From Echinococcus granulosus (lineage: Eukaryota > Platyhelminthes > Cestoda > Cyclophyllidea > Taeniidae): a stretch of DNA of 64,000 nucleotides. The DNA lies in contig NW_020170388.1 in NCBI RefSeq assembly GCF_000524195.1, positions 1,695,262 to 1,759,261 on the forward strand. Reading direction: 5' to 3'. Shown here piece by piece: positions 47,101 through 60,300 of this stretch. The notes beneath the pieces were generated by a model, which did not search any database, was not told the DNA's origin, and worked only from the letters and a program-made list of their open reading frames with translations. Within the stretch, counting starts at the first letter, position 1. Every line of letters starts with the position of its first letter. Made by a program: the position numbers and the translations under genes.

Positions 47101-48271
47101 GTGTATATCATAAGTGTGACATTTGAAGGCCCATTTTTCATTGATACTGGTTAGGAGTTTAACGAATGAAACATTTCAAGAGGTTATCCTGAGCTATTTC
47201 ATTTATACTAGGAAAATATCATGCTATCTTATCCGGTCACTTTGGAGTCGTAACACACCATCGGCGTTGAGGGAACAGCATATGTAATTTCAGGCATAAC
47301 AGGGCAGCTGTTTAGTTTAACGATCACTCATAACAAACAATAGCGTGGGATAAAACACACCGAAGCAGTAATTTTAGCAAACATTCAGAGTACAAAGGTA
47401 AATAGAGTAACAAGCTAACATGCCTATTAATTTATTTTAAGTAGCTGTTTTAAAACAACTGCACTGAGGTCACGAAGATCTAAAGTACTGTTTAGGAACA
47501 AGGATTACTGGTGTACCAAAGGATTAAAGTCACTACCATGCCTAGACTGCTGATCTGCAGAGCAAGGTGTAGCCACAATGAGTGACACGGAGACGAAAGT
47601 GCGCAATTAGCTAGAAAGATGTCAAACACAACAGTGAACACATACTGAAGGGTTCACAGCTGATTTGTGTGAGCTATTTTAACTTTAATGCTCTAATTTT
47701 ATTTAATATGTAGTAAAAGCATCAAGCTGATGAAAATTTTCCTCAGGTAGGGAAGTTTGTAAAAGAGCACGTAAAGTAGCTCAATTGGCAGTAATAAGTA
47801 GTATCTAGAAATATCTTGTATTCTTCTAAAAATGAAATCAAGCATTTCAAATAGGATAAAATCCCCTATTTTGTTAGCTTTACAAGGTTTGTGTAAATTC
47901 ACAAATTTTAAATTCGTGCCATTCATTCACTAACTCCTTTGAATCAGTGCAGGCGCATAAATGGAATCGATGCGTTGGCCCTTAAAAAAGGAAGTTGTAA
48001 TTATGCAGAGACTAGCTTTTTTGCCAAGAATTGTAAAAAATTCCCTAACTAATACCAAACAGTTTCTTACAACACTTTACTCATTGAATTGATCGTCTGA
48101 TACCACCCTCAAAGGCGCAGGAAAAGTAATAAATGGAGCTTTAATAGGTGTTTCAGTCGCTCTTGTTTTCTTAACTAGCCAGTCTGCATGCAAATGATAT
48201 TTTCATTGTCAAATTCTAAAAAGAAAAGGATAAAGTAGTACCGTCTTTTCCTCCCCATTATTCTACAATGT

Positions 48272-48314
48272 GGCCTGAGGTCCTCTCACAGGCCCTTCTT
48301 GCCGGTGAGGACCT
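48272..48314. repeat. Overlapping inverted repeats
   Basis: GGCCTG/CAGGCC (48272-48277, 48289-48294) and AGGTCCTC/GAGGACCT (48278-48285, 48307-48314) are perfect stems; the loop of the first contains the left arm of the second. Confidence 0.6.
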
Positions 48315-49836
48315 ACCTCTGAACTAGTTTACCTATTTCTCAAGAAGAAGAAGATGTTTTGCTCCCACGCCTTTGAGCTGTACTGATTTTTACTGAGGAG
48401 AAGACTTTTACCACTAGTAGTTGCTTTGGCTTCTGTGAGAGGAAAGTTCCTGGTGATTACTTCCACACTCCACAATGCATGACATATACAGAGCAGACAA
48501 AACTTTTGTGTAGCTGAAGTCGTTCAAACAAACCCATTTTATGTGGTGCCTTCTGTTACCACTTACCATGCCTTTTACGCGAGAAGCTTCCTCGTCTTTA
48601 GAACCGGGTCAAACTCGGGATATATAGTGTAGTGTTACCCAAATCAATTTATTCGAATTTCACTGACCTTTTAAAAATTAGAGGAGCCGATGAAATGACA
48701 CAGTTTATATAAGATTTGCAATGGAGGAACTTAAAAAATCTACTTCCTAAGATTTAGAAGAAGCTTATCCACATAATCCTTAACTCTCATCTGCCATTTT
48801 TGGATTAGACAGAGAGGCTAAGCGCTAAAGCAACTCTTTCTGCAGAGTTCTGCAACCATTAATGACATAAGCAATCAGCATCGAATGAGAAGTCTGTGGC
48901 AGTGTTAAGACACAAACAGAGACAGATTCGCTCCCTGGTTGTGAATTGTTAGGGTCAACTGTTAATCCAGGCATATAGTTAAAATAAATAAACAAATGAA
49001 GGAGTTGAGAAAGTAAGGAAGGAACAAGCCGTTTAGTGGATAAACTGACCAAACAGTTTGGAGGAAAAGAGCCCTATCACCCATTCCTTCACCCCCACCC
49101 AAAATTTCACACTTGACTAGTCAGTTGGCACGCGACGCTGTTGCATCCTGCTGTAGGGTAGCTATGGTAACGAAATCACTGTATAGTAAATAGTAGAATG
49201 CAATGGAATCACTCAGGCGGTCATCACTGGCAGATACTGTTAATATAGCCATAAATAGTATGGATCGCCTTTAAAATTAGTAGATATGAAAAAGTAATCG
49301 CGCTTTCCTATAATTTACCTTAAATGAAGACAAAAAGAAGCAATATTTTAAGAGGAATCTGTTTTTTGAACATGCGTACAATTAAAATGTTTAGAAAGTT
49401 TCTCCTTGCGGAGCCAACTTTAAAGCTCACCATGTAGTTGGCAAATGACGTCTCGATGTTGCACCACGACCTGTGTACAAACCATAAAGGGATCTCCAAA
49501 GCTTACAATTCTATTTTATTCGTATGTACGTGGGGAGGCACAACTGGATGGGTGGACAGATATGCGTCTGCCTAACGGGAGGGCACTCTTTATGGCCTCC
49601 TGAATATTTACCGGCCGTAAAATTTTGATCAAATTTTACATATTCCAGCTTTGTTTATCTCACTAACCAAGGCGAAGTCGCTTTCAATGCGATGGATGCT
49701 TTCTTACAGCATTGTTGTGTAACGTTTAGAGGAGGTGAGGTACACAATAGCAGAACCACATAGAATGATCCCGGTGGCGTTCACCAGGCTGTGGGCCGAC
49801 CATTTTGAAGATTTACGTGTCGCTGTAAAAGGAAAG

Positions 49837-49859
49837 CTTTTGGTGACTTTTACCAAAAG
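49837..49859. repeat. 8-bp hairpin
   Basis: CTTTTGGT, a 7-nt loop, ACCAAAAG. Perfect arms, isolated. Confidence 0.7.
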
Positions 49860-52800
49860 GTGGGGCCATTCAAGGACATCAAGAAACGCTAACTTGTTAT
49901 TTTAGTTGTTATATATTGGAATTTTTCGCTGGTTGATTAACTGAAGCAGTTGTGCTGAGAAGTGATTTGCATACAGCGGTGCAGGTTATGGGAAGAAAAT
50001 TAATCACTGCTTCTCCCCAAGCTATGCACAGTTCATTGTACACCTCTAAGACACATCATTTTATACCCACAAGGGTATGCTTACCCTATAGACATGTCAT
50101 ACTTCACACTTTTGGAAGAGGACTATGCTGTACAACCATGTTACAGACAGCTGAATCTTTATGGACTTTGCGACACCTTCAGAGCTGACTCAAATGGCAA
50201 GTCGGCTGCGAAAGAGCATCTACTCCTTCCAAAGCGGCTTGATTATGAGTCGAAATTGCTTGGTGCATAGAAAGGCATAATAATTGAATGATTGAGGCTG
50301 TGGAGACTGACAACGGGAACTCCAACATCTTCTAAGTCTCGATTTGCTGGAGCCAAACCGCAATCGTTCACAGCGAACCAGAGAAGGTATCCATGTTTCA
50401 CACGCGTTTTAATTACCCAGATTTGTAACTACGTAGGATGGCGTGGAAGATTTAATATTTTTTAACACTAACTTACATGGCCTACATGTATATAGACCAC
50501 GGTAATCCAGACAAAAATAGAAAGTAGCAAACCTCTGCAAGTGGGGCCAAGTACCGAGGTACCTGTAGGTGCTTATCTATTAGAAACAGTGCACTGAGAC
50601 CAAACTGCCTTACAAAAGAGTGAAAGTGCCAAGAAGCTGCTAGTAGGGGGGCAGGATTTGATAAGGAAGTGGAGCACGATTGCAAACTGGCTGATCTCTT
50701 AGATTATAAGATAAGCAGTGAAATATTAGATGACAGCTGGGTTGCCTTTTAGTCTGGAAGACAGTAGGAAAACTGTCCACCAATTATGGCTGCGTCTACA
50801 CCAAATTACTGTAAAATCTTTAGAAGGTTATCTAATGGGGTCACTCTGTCTAATCAACGGTAATGTCACCTGACAGGTGGTGGTAGTAATGCCTGTAAAA
50901 GTGGAAGCATTAAAGGCATTTTGAACATCTGTTAGGAGCATCTGACTACCAAAAAGGTAATTTCGAAGCTCATTTAAAAACTTGATGTGCACCAATGCAA
51001 TGATAACCACCTGTCATCGAAATTTAATGAACTTTTACTTATTTCCTTCATAACCAGAGACATTAGCGTTATATACGGAGGGAGTACTTAATGGGAGTGT
51101 AATAAAAAATACTTTCTGACATGTGGAGACCTTGTAAAATGTTAGGATGAAGCCAATGACCTCTTACCTAAACATCTGCATTCTGAAGACGACATTCAAA
51201 CTTCGCTTATTTCTGTCAAAAAGTTAAAGATTATTTTTTATTTTCACTAAGAATACCACTAAGCTTTGCCATTTTGGATAGAAGGTTAGTCATTAGGGCA
51301 AACAAAACCATCTACTCCCACACTTTTCGGCAAAAATCATTCTCTTTTCCTAGGATTTAAAATGAGAAGCACTTAGCTTTTGCTCTTTACATTCTATTCC
51401 ACTCCTACGTCTATTTTGCTTCCCATGTGAATATTCAACCCAAAGAATATAGCTAATACTTGGAGGAGGACATATTAAGGGGAAGGTAAAGAAGGAAATG
51501 GCATCTTCTATCCTTTCTCCCAGCCAAGAAAAGATCAATTTCGAGTCTGATGAGATCTTGCCTTGCTTTGAGATTTGAGGATCTGACTCATTGACTATTT
51601 TTTAACTGTTTTATTTTGCTGCATCAAACAGACTGATCTCTAAGCTACTATCATTGGGTAACCTTCGGTGAGAAAAGAATTCACAATGGCAAATTACATG
51701 CTTTACAATGCATCAAGCATACACACGCACAAGCTCAGTCTTATGGAGAGATTAAGGAGAGCCAAACCAATTTGCTTCGCTGTTTCCATGCCTTCCATTT
51801 CCCAGATGATGTTAGATCATACCGACTGCATGATACATGTCTATTCCCTTAGTAGAGGCGCCGACTCTAAGATCAAATGGGAGTATCATTTGTTGGATCA
51901 TAAGTAAAAAGTGAGCAATGCTAGGCAAAGACCCTGTCAAAAGGTAGGTGATAGTTACAAATCCCTTTCTACATGTCTGCTAGGTAAAAATAGTACCGCT
52001 TCAGCCCTTGCATTTCAAAACACCCTGACACACCGAAATATTTACAAATTTGACCCTCCGATAGAGGTTTGTTACCATAGGACTCAAGCCACGTATGCAT
52101 GTACAAGTAGACCTGAAGTTTGTCCATATGATTTTATCGGCAGGTCCAGTAGCTGTCGCCCCTCCCCATTCCCCTTTATAAATCGATAAGAGTGAAGAAG
52201 CAATAGGGTACTGGTTGCCACCTGGTTTCTGCTCACCATGACTGAGCAGATGGGTCACTTAACTGCAAGGCGGTTTATGTCGAAATGTTTTATGCTCCTT
52301 CTAACTGACCTCTAACCTCCACACCAACTCTACTTCATCCGGACATGGCCGCCACCTCACTGGCCCTAAAAGTGGTGGCAAAAATGCTCGACATTACAGT
52401 ACAATGAAGCACTGCTAAGCTAATCGCAATAAAACGGCATACGACAGGACCACCTCTACCACGTCAACCGTCTTAATTGCCATCGCCTTAATGGGAGCCA
52501 ATTCTCGCAAGTGAGGTGATAATTAAACATTTTTCTGCAATTATCAAAGCAAATTCGTCAATCAGACTTTACATACAGCATGGCTGCGAAAAGATTACCG
52601 CCTTATCGGTTCCATGTCATTATTTAGAGACAAGGGCTAATTTACTCATAGTCCCTTATTACTGTGAATACCTAAAAGGTTTCCTTGATGTGGTAAAGGA
52701 GTGCCTTCATCCTTAAGTCATACAAAAACGTTCATGAATCAATGATACTGGTTACTTTTCCATCAATGAATAGTTCGCTCTAGCACAGGTAGCCATGGGT

Positions 52801-54183
52801 TTGGATGACTAATGGCAATGCCATTGTAAGTTCTATTGACTCATAAGAGCGTTCGGTCATTTACAAAGCATGGATATAATGAATCTATCATTTTAAACTA
52901 CCTCATCAAATCTGGTTAATCCGACGCAATACCGAGTTGATTCCAATTGCCAATGATGAGGCAACTTCTAATTTGACACTTTGAGAGGAAACAGTATCCG
53001 GTAGGCAAAAGAACCGCCAGCAGTTAGATTGCCTATTGAAAAGACTTACTTGCCCTAATAAAAGGGAAGGAATGCCCGTTGCTATTGGTAAGTCAATTCT
53101 GAAGCTTTTGAATAGGAAACGCCTTTCGATGAGGATAACGCAACCGACCTACAGGTGCTGGCGGCGAAATTCCAAGATAATTTGTTTACCATTCCTTTAC
53201 TTATCTCCCCTTACAAAAAAGAACCTTGCATTTTGGTTTGTTAACTGACTATGTGATAGGCTAATTCATGATAAGCAATGGCTTTCGCATTCTCTCTAAC
53301 GCCTTGTGGGCGAACAAACATATCGACAGTTACCCCACTACCTATCGACTAACCATACATCCTGAGCCTACTCTTTTAGGGCACACGTCGTTCTGTCCTC
53401 CCCTAAAGTGTGCTTCCTTTATGTGATTGTGCGTGCGTTTGGGTCATCTTAAAGTCCAGGATTGTCCACCAAGGATTAAGCAATTGTTAAAGACCAAGTA
53501 TAAAATACGGCTGACATCTGTTCACTAGACACTAAACAAAAACCTATTCTTCTCGAGAAACTGCCAAAGCTGTTTAGTCAGAAAAAAGTCCTTTCCTTGC
53601 AAAATAGTGCAAGTTGTCCCATCTCACGCCCTAAAACTAACCCTTAGAGTTAATCTTCTGAGTGCAAATTGCCAAATTTCTTCTTCTAAAGATTAGCATA
53701 TTCTCCACAAATTAGGCGAGGGTTAGAAACATAGGCGCTTCGAGGTAGAATTTATGCTACTATTGAGAGAACGCTTTCCTTGAACTTCCATTAGGAAGCA
53801 ACAATGGTTTCCGGACTTCCTCCTGTCCAAGAAATCTCTTCAATAAGCATAAGGGTGTCTAGGCTTTGATTAAACGGTGTTTTTGAGGATGTTATAGGCT
53901 AGATTAATGATGTACTTTATTTGTGGTGAGAAATGTCTGGTAAAACTAATTTATTATGTTTTAAATTCAAAAATAATCTCAGTAACATAGACTATTTACT
54001 AGGTAATCGGATAAAGAAGTAATATTAGGGTTAAGGGGTTTGATTGAGCAAAGTATCGGAGAAATTTTGTAATGTTGACTCCTACCTACTTCTACTCATC
54101 ATTAATTTTTCTGTAATGGGGATTAATCATACCTTCTTGGAAGCCGTTTGATCGTTCTAGTCATCCAAATCTTTTATCATCCT

Positions 54184-54279
54184 ATTGGCCAATAAGCGAC
54201 GCGTGTCCGCGCGCAGTGCTGTTACTGGTCAGACGATAAACCAATGGCGATACAATACCCCCACAGCCCCGCATAAAAA
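54184..54279 (+). promoter_or_regulatory. Putative DMRT core promoter
   Basis: ATTGGCCAAT at 54184-54193 holds a CCAAT box on each strand; another CCAAT is at 54241-54245; a TATA-like ATAAAAA is at 54273-54279, about 60 nt before the ATG. Positions are plausible for a short-leader promoter. Inference from motif spacing only. Confidence 0.35.
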
Positions 54280-54334
54280 TCCTCACGTAGGCGCAAGACA
54301 AGTGCTATTAGTCCATGTTTCCCGCCCTCCACAT

Positions 54335-54626
54335 ATGACCACCGAAACCAGCTTTTATTCTGGCTTGGCGGGTGTTCGCAAACCCAAGTGCGCTCGTTGC
54401 AGGAATCACGGGGTAATAGCATGGATCAAGGGACACAAGAGGTTTTGTGCTTTTCGCGACTGCCGATGTGAACAGTGTCTACTAGTGGTAGAGCGTCAGC
54501 GAATTATGGCTGCACAAGTGGCGCTCAAACGCAAACAAGCAGCAGAGGATCTTGCTTTTCATCATTTGCTGGCGAAATCCGGTGTGGAGCAGAATTGCAT
54601 CAGCACCTCTACTCCTCCACAACTTC
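54335..54626 (+). CDS. DMRT: DMRT exon 1: DM domain
   Basis: Starts [19 protein letters not shown]. It carries the complete DM domain (residues about 15-72) and a linker ending TSTPPQL. The donor GTGAGT at 54627 is strong; reading through it stops at 54646. Confidence 0.92.
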
Positions 54627-57173
54627 GTGAGTTTTGTCAAGGATAATTTGGAATTGACTAAAGCAATGCCTTCGTCATATATGATATTTCTTTTCTCACC
54701 TGCCTACCATAGACCAATGTGGGTGATTTTAAACTTAGTAGGCTTAAAAGTACTGTTGCCTAAGGTTCGCAAATTATCTTTTTACGTACCTTGAGGCATG
54801 GCCTTCAAAATATCTCTCTCACTCCGGCTGTTTCGAGACTTCTGACTATTTCTTGGGTCACTTAAGTTATGCTCATTTTGATTTCAAAAGTTAAACATCC
54901 GGACGTGGCTGCGCGCAATTTCATCCCTGCTTTCCTTGCTCCTCCATCTGCTCCTTTTGTGCAATTATGCGATTGTCTGAACGCTGGAAAAGGCAAGGGG
55001 GCATGGTCACATTAACATGGTGGATAATGTAGTACCCTTCATGGGTCAGTTTTGCTATGGTGTATTATGCGAGACCTAGCGTTGTCTTATATGAACCAAA
55101 TCTTCTGGCTAATTGATTAGGTTAGATTGTTCAAGGGATGAATATATGTTTTTCCTGGATATATTCGGATTGTGTCATGTTGCCTTGAGCAGTCAAATCT
55201 CAAACGTACCAGTTTTCTTCTGTATATTTCTCTCCATCACAGCCCACCTGGGCACATGCAGGGCAAGCATGGTCTTGTGGGGATAACGTAATGTGCGTTG
55301 TAAAAGTATAAGTAGTGAATAGTTTGGAGAAGTCATTTCTCCCCGTAAATCAGTCTATCGGTCGGTTGAAAAACAATCTAAAATTCACCAGTGGGTTTTC
55401 CAAAATATGTAATGGAGTTTAAGAACGCAAAATTTATTTAAATCCTCCGTTAAGCATAATTTTTGGGCCAATCTTGATTAGCTTCTACTTTCCACTACTT
55501 TCCCTTAGGCGGTTGAATTAGAGGCAAACTAATTGCTTCACCTTCACTCATTTTTATACCTCTCCCACAGCTGCCATTTGTCTAATGGCAGCATACAAAT
55601 CGCCATTGCTATCCAGAATGGAGAGTCTTTGTAAAGTCCTCAGTTTTCGGGTGGTAGGCTGTACAGCAACACACCTCATCTCGTTCAAGTGTTGCATAAA
55701 AAGCAAATATCAAGGTAGTAGTCGTTGCACTTAAAGTCCGGTCAAACTTAACTAGTAAAGTGGACAAGTTAAAATCCGCATCAGATTCAGACATTTCGTG
55801 GTGCAGTGTCTCAAAATACAGGGAAGTAGAGTACAGTACATAGGAAAAAATCAAGCATAAGTCTTTACAGGGTACACAAAGTCGTTGTAGCGAAAGATTC
55901 CATAAAATATCATCCTTTTTTTACCCTGTCCCTTCTCAATATCTCACTTTTGGCGCTCAAAAGAGTTTCTACCAAGAAGGTTATTTCCTTTTTATAAATA
56001 TTCTGCTTATAAAAGCAGAACTTGGCTACAGTCATCTTGAAAATGACCTTTAGGAGGAAAGGAGACGATGCTCGTTTAAGTTGTCAAGGGTTTACGGCAA
56101 GTTAGTGCCAATTAACACAATCAAGTATATAGCCTTTTTTAGGTTTGTAATGACTCTGTAAAAGGAGATGGAAAGAGAGGAAAATTGTTACGGGAAATCT
56201 TGTAGCTCGCATTTATAAGGCCTATTCAACTAACGCAAAATGCTTACCTTGAATGGAAAAAAGGGTTACAAGTGGAAATTTAAGTTTCTACACGCTAAAT
56301 ACCCTAATTTTTGTGCTCCTAAGACGATAGGAAGTGCCCAATCCACCGCTCGTCTAGTCAATTTGTTTTTCCTCTGGTTTTTTTTCAAGTTGACAAGAGG
56401 CACTCGAACATTTCAAACACGGTAATAACTATTTACAAAATACATGGCGTTTGATTTCAAATTTTTAGGGGGCAGTGGAGAATTTTGAAAAGCAGTCAAA
56501 ATTATTTCAGTGAAATATTCAGTAGTAGACTTGTCATTTATTTATTCTTTTTTATGTGGGCATTGAAAAGCAATTTCAGTGAATCCTATCCTGTTGACTA
56601 GTTCGGGTTGTGCACCCGAAGATACTTATGTATTCAACGAAGTGTGCTCCAAAAGCAAAACCGTTCTGCGCTTTTACTACTAAAATCTTCTCTTATTTGC
56701 GAAGGAATACCCAGCATTTGTTAATGCAATCATTTATTTCTCCAACAACTCAAAAACACGGATTATGGCCTTTCCAATGCTACCCAAATAACGGAGGGAA
56801 ATTATTTTGGTCGGATCGTTATGTTCCAGGCAGATCAGATTTTCCACAGCCAACCCGTCAGAGCCTAGATTCTGCCTATCTAACAGCGGATTCACAATTG
56901 TCGATCACCAGTGGCAGTATCACTCCACCACTACCACCGGAAGACCAATCGCCTACCGATGAGCAGAGTTCACCTCCTGAACCAACTCCGCCTCAAGGAC
57001 CAATGGAAATTGTGCTCAATTTGGGAGCTAAACTGCGGCGACAGAGCAGCACTCATCTATCGCCGGAAATGTTGACACAATTCTTTCGTGCTTTACCCCA
57101 CCCCGCTCTTTTGTCTATACCGTCGTCTCCCCCATGTCCTACTCAACCACCACCACCTCCCTCTTTTCCTTGA
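54335..57173 (+). CDS. DMRT: DMRT (doublesex/mab-3-related) transcription factor
   Basis: DM proteins bind the DNA minor groove through an intertwined zinc module and control sexual differentiation and neuronal fate. From the ATG at 54335, the zinc ligands fall at C19, C22, H34, C38 (site I) and H25, C43, C45, C48 (site II), exactly the family spacing. They are followed by the recognition tail [21 protein letters not shown]. The minimal model joins 54335-54626 to 56830-57173 (phase 1), 211 aa. The last exon is Ser/Pro-rich ([18 protein letters not shown]) and no DMA motif is seen. The upstream frame is open back to 54185 but has no ATG. The 3' acceptor is uncertain, and a 60-nt middle exon may be included. 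DM identity is certain; the subclass is not. Confidence 0.9.
55571..55630 (+). CDS. DMRT: Possible DMRT middle exon, 60 nt
   Basis: A very good acceptor (TTTTTATACCTCTCCCACAG) and a GTAAAG donor bound a 60-nt segment open in phase 1-1, so it fits between the two other exons without a frame change. It would add [19 protein letters not shown]. No known motif; it may be alternative or spurious. Confidence 0.4.
56830..57173 (+). CDS. DMRT: DMRT last exon: Ser/Pro-rich C-terminus
   Basis: The open frame runs from further upstream. I place the start at the AG of GTTATGTTCCAG because it gives the required phase 1; AGs at 56655 and 56838 also give that phase. It encodes [19 protein letters not shown] and [20 protein letters not shown], ending PPPPPSFP with a TGA at 57171-57173. 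Confidence 0.7.
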
Positions 57174-57175
57174 TT

Positions 57176-57205
57176 GGCTGATCGGTCGGTTGGCTGGTTG
57201 GCTGT
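57176..57205. repeat. Short imperfect GGTTGGCT tandem
   Basis: About three to four degenerate copies of an 8-nt unit (GATTGGCT, GGTCGGTT, GGCTGGTT, GGCTG) directly after the DMRT stop, in the 3' UTR. Confidence 0.5.
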
Positions 57206-57298
57206 ATTAGTGTACTAACACACGCACTTGCTAAAACCCCATTCCCCCTTCCCGGTCAATCTATTTCATATGCTAGTCACCCTTTTTTATAACACTGG

Positions 57299-57304
57299 AA
57301 TAAA
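57299..57304 (+). terminator. Putative DMRT polyadenylation signal AATAAA
   Basis: Canonical AATAAA about 125 nt after the stop codon, the first one downstream. Confidence 0.6.
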
Positions 57305-57309
57305 AGCTG

Positions 57310-60300
57310 TCCTTTTAAGGTAAAAGTTATAAATGATACATCTTTTGTAAAAAAAAGGTTTGGGATTTTAATGCATTATGCAAGTGTAGTAAAAAGGTAA
57401 TTAAATTTAATTTCCGGGCTTTTAGGGGAGAAAAGTAAAACAAAAAAAAGGATAGTTTTGGTATTGCAGTCAAAGTGTCAACTACAAACATTGAATCGCC
57501 TAAAAATATGAGAATTTGGCTTCATCTCTGTGGCAGATTAAGCTTATCTGTAATGTCGGCCAGTAACTAGGGTACAAGTTCAAGTTGAACCACTTATTAC
57601 TCGAGGTAGAGAGCAATAGCAGGATAGAGGGATTTCGTCAGCACAAGGGGACAGTCCTAGGACAACCTGATCCACTCTGTTACCTAAGTCACTGAGAATA
57701 ATTGTTGTGTGGTTGCCGGTGCTACAGAAAGGCTTGCCCAACTCCTTTGTAGCCTTGTGACCTTAGCAGGCATTCCTTAAACAGTTTGTGTGGTGGTCGA
57801 CAATGAAATGAATCACTATAATAGATTGTTTTCTGAAGCCCTCGATCATCTTATCACCGTTGGAAGTCTACCATCGGAGCAAGTGCTTAACGATTTCACT
57901 GCTGTTACCTTGCCATCTTGATTAAGTGTCAGGAATGACCTACGACACGTGTACCAAACGTCAATGTTAGGCTGCATAGACAATTATTACACAGTATAGT
58001 AGTAAAGGGAGATTTTAAGGTGACTTGACAGCTACAAGCCCAATAAAATAAAAGAAAAAAATGTTGTCAATTAGTGTCTGTTGAATGGCCCTTCTGTAGA
58101 GCTAGTGATACCACCGTGACTGCTAAGAAAAGGCTGATAAAGGTGTTTAAACATTGTTTGCACACATAATTGCATTTTCAAAGACCGTGGGAATCCCCAT
58201 AAATAGTGATAACTTTATCTCCAATTACTAAATTATCCCACGGAACACCTACCAGTCCCCTTGATGATAATTGCATTAAATAGCGTGATTCTTAGTTGTG
58301 TGGGCTTCAAATGCGTGTTATAGTTGTGCAGGATGCCTATGGGGGTTCGGCTAGTATTTTCTCCTAGGAGGCCTAGCTGCTTAAGCACGTTTTATATAAT
58401 ACCATTAGTAAGGAGCCAGTTCGCTACCCAACAAGTAGCCCCTGAGATGTCTCTGAAGTCATTGGGACCTGCAAGAACCTGGTGCCAGTTATACTATGAA
58501 CGTTACAGAGGGCCTGTGAGACAAACAGTGCGAGTGACTGGAGCTGAATGGCGCGAGACTGTGACTGTCCTATGAGTTCCACGCAGTAACTCTTTTAGTT
58601 CGACTTCCACAAGGCAATCCAGTAGATAGTCCTTCTTCACGAGACGGGGAAGAATATCACAAGATAGTATACATTTGCAACAACAAAGAAGTGCATCCAT
58701 TTTTGAGTAGTCCTAATCAGAATCACAAGAAAGGCGCATTCCCTTGCAGAATTGTCTCTTCAAGTACTGTATTGGAATCACCTCGATAACCTTTACAGTT
58801 ACAACTTTGGAAACGAGTTGAGCTTGCATACTCCAATTAAATTTAACAGACATTTCATATAAGGGCAAAATAGTAGAGAAGACAATAAAGAGTAACAGCA
58901 CTGAGCTAAAGTGCTGAATTTGTTTCTCATTTTCTCCCTAATTACACCAAGTTATTGTAGCATGCTATAATGAAGGTTACAAAACCTTTTTTGGTCACTT
59001 GTGAACACTTGGCAGGCTTTGCTGTCTTCTTATTGCTCAACTCCACCTTGCACATCCCTCCATATTGGGATGTTTTCTGCTCATTGCAGCATAATAACGA
59101 ATTGTGCCTTCAGGTTAGGGTCAGAGTTCACAGTGTTCATTTTATAATTGTAAATATAACTTGACTTCGTCTCATTCCATTTTGCAGAACTTGAGATTTT
59201 GGGTGACCGATAGGCGACACCACTAACACCGTTATTGCTGCAACAGGCACGTCCCTTTAAAAGTAGCTAAAGGCTTATGTGTGTGGAGCGCATTCCACGA
59301 ATGTGTGAGAAGAATAGCAAGAGTCCAGCACAATGGCTAAAACACCTCTCATTCTTCATAACAAGATAATTAGGGTGGATGACAGTTCACCAAGCTGTCA
59401 TCATTGCAATATTTGCATCCTTTCCTGAATATGCGGTTGCGTGCAAGCCTACACTCTATGGCAATCCAGGGAGATTTGGTCATATGGGGGATGCCAGACA
59501 AGCATTAAAAGGCAAATGAAACTTTTTCGTAGAAACGGTTTCTAGGTGCACCACCACAAGCAGAGATAATGATAACATATTAGTAACTCAGTGATGCCAG
59601 AAGCTCAAGTTCCCCTGCACCCACAACTATCCCCAAGGGCGGGGGGCCCAGTTCTACCCTGTCAGTTGTTCCGTTTACTCGTTTCTATTTTATTAGTCTA
59701 CTTATAAAATATTCCGACACCAAATATACCTTGAAATAAAAATAAAGCTTTGTGCTATAAGTTCGGTTGGTATAGGTCAAAATTTTCGGGTGTGGTGACA
59801 TGTGGGTTCGTTCATTAATAAAGACTTTCCCAAGTGACAGATCCCCCTTAAGATTTTATCAATGACAAACTTAACCTTCTCAAGAGGTACTGCATTTGGC
59901 CTATTCGTGTGACAACTGTATCGATTGCGCCCTGACACACGATCATTTTTGACATTCTCATCTCTCAATCGATTGTTCTCACACCTCCGCTTTCAGCTTT
60001 GGTGGCATCGAACTACCTTGAAGTGGCAAATCCGAAGAAAGATAATAATTAGGAAGGTTAAGTTTTTTAAATATTCTTTACCCTCTTCTTTTGCCACTTT
60101 TGGTTAAATTCCTGTTGCCTCCATTTTAAATTGACAGCTTGGTCGCTGCTGCTGCGAGATCGGTTAGGTCACATGGCGTCGTTCGGATCAGAACAAGCCG
60201 AAAAATGCGGTCACTTCTCCTCTACTATCATCGCGTATTAAAGCCGGTAAAGGCTAGGCTATTCGCTAAAACCATAAGATCATACGGGTAGTAATTTCTG

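Larger units (their letters stand above)
44180..54170. other. Intergenic stretch before DMRT
   Basis: About 10 kb with no recognised gene. Short ORFs on both strands lack motifs. It contains hairpin-forming repeats at 48272-48314 and 49837-49859. Confidence 0.5.
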
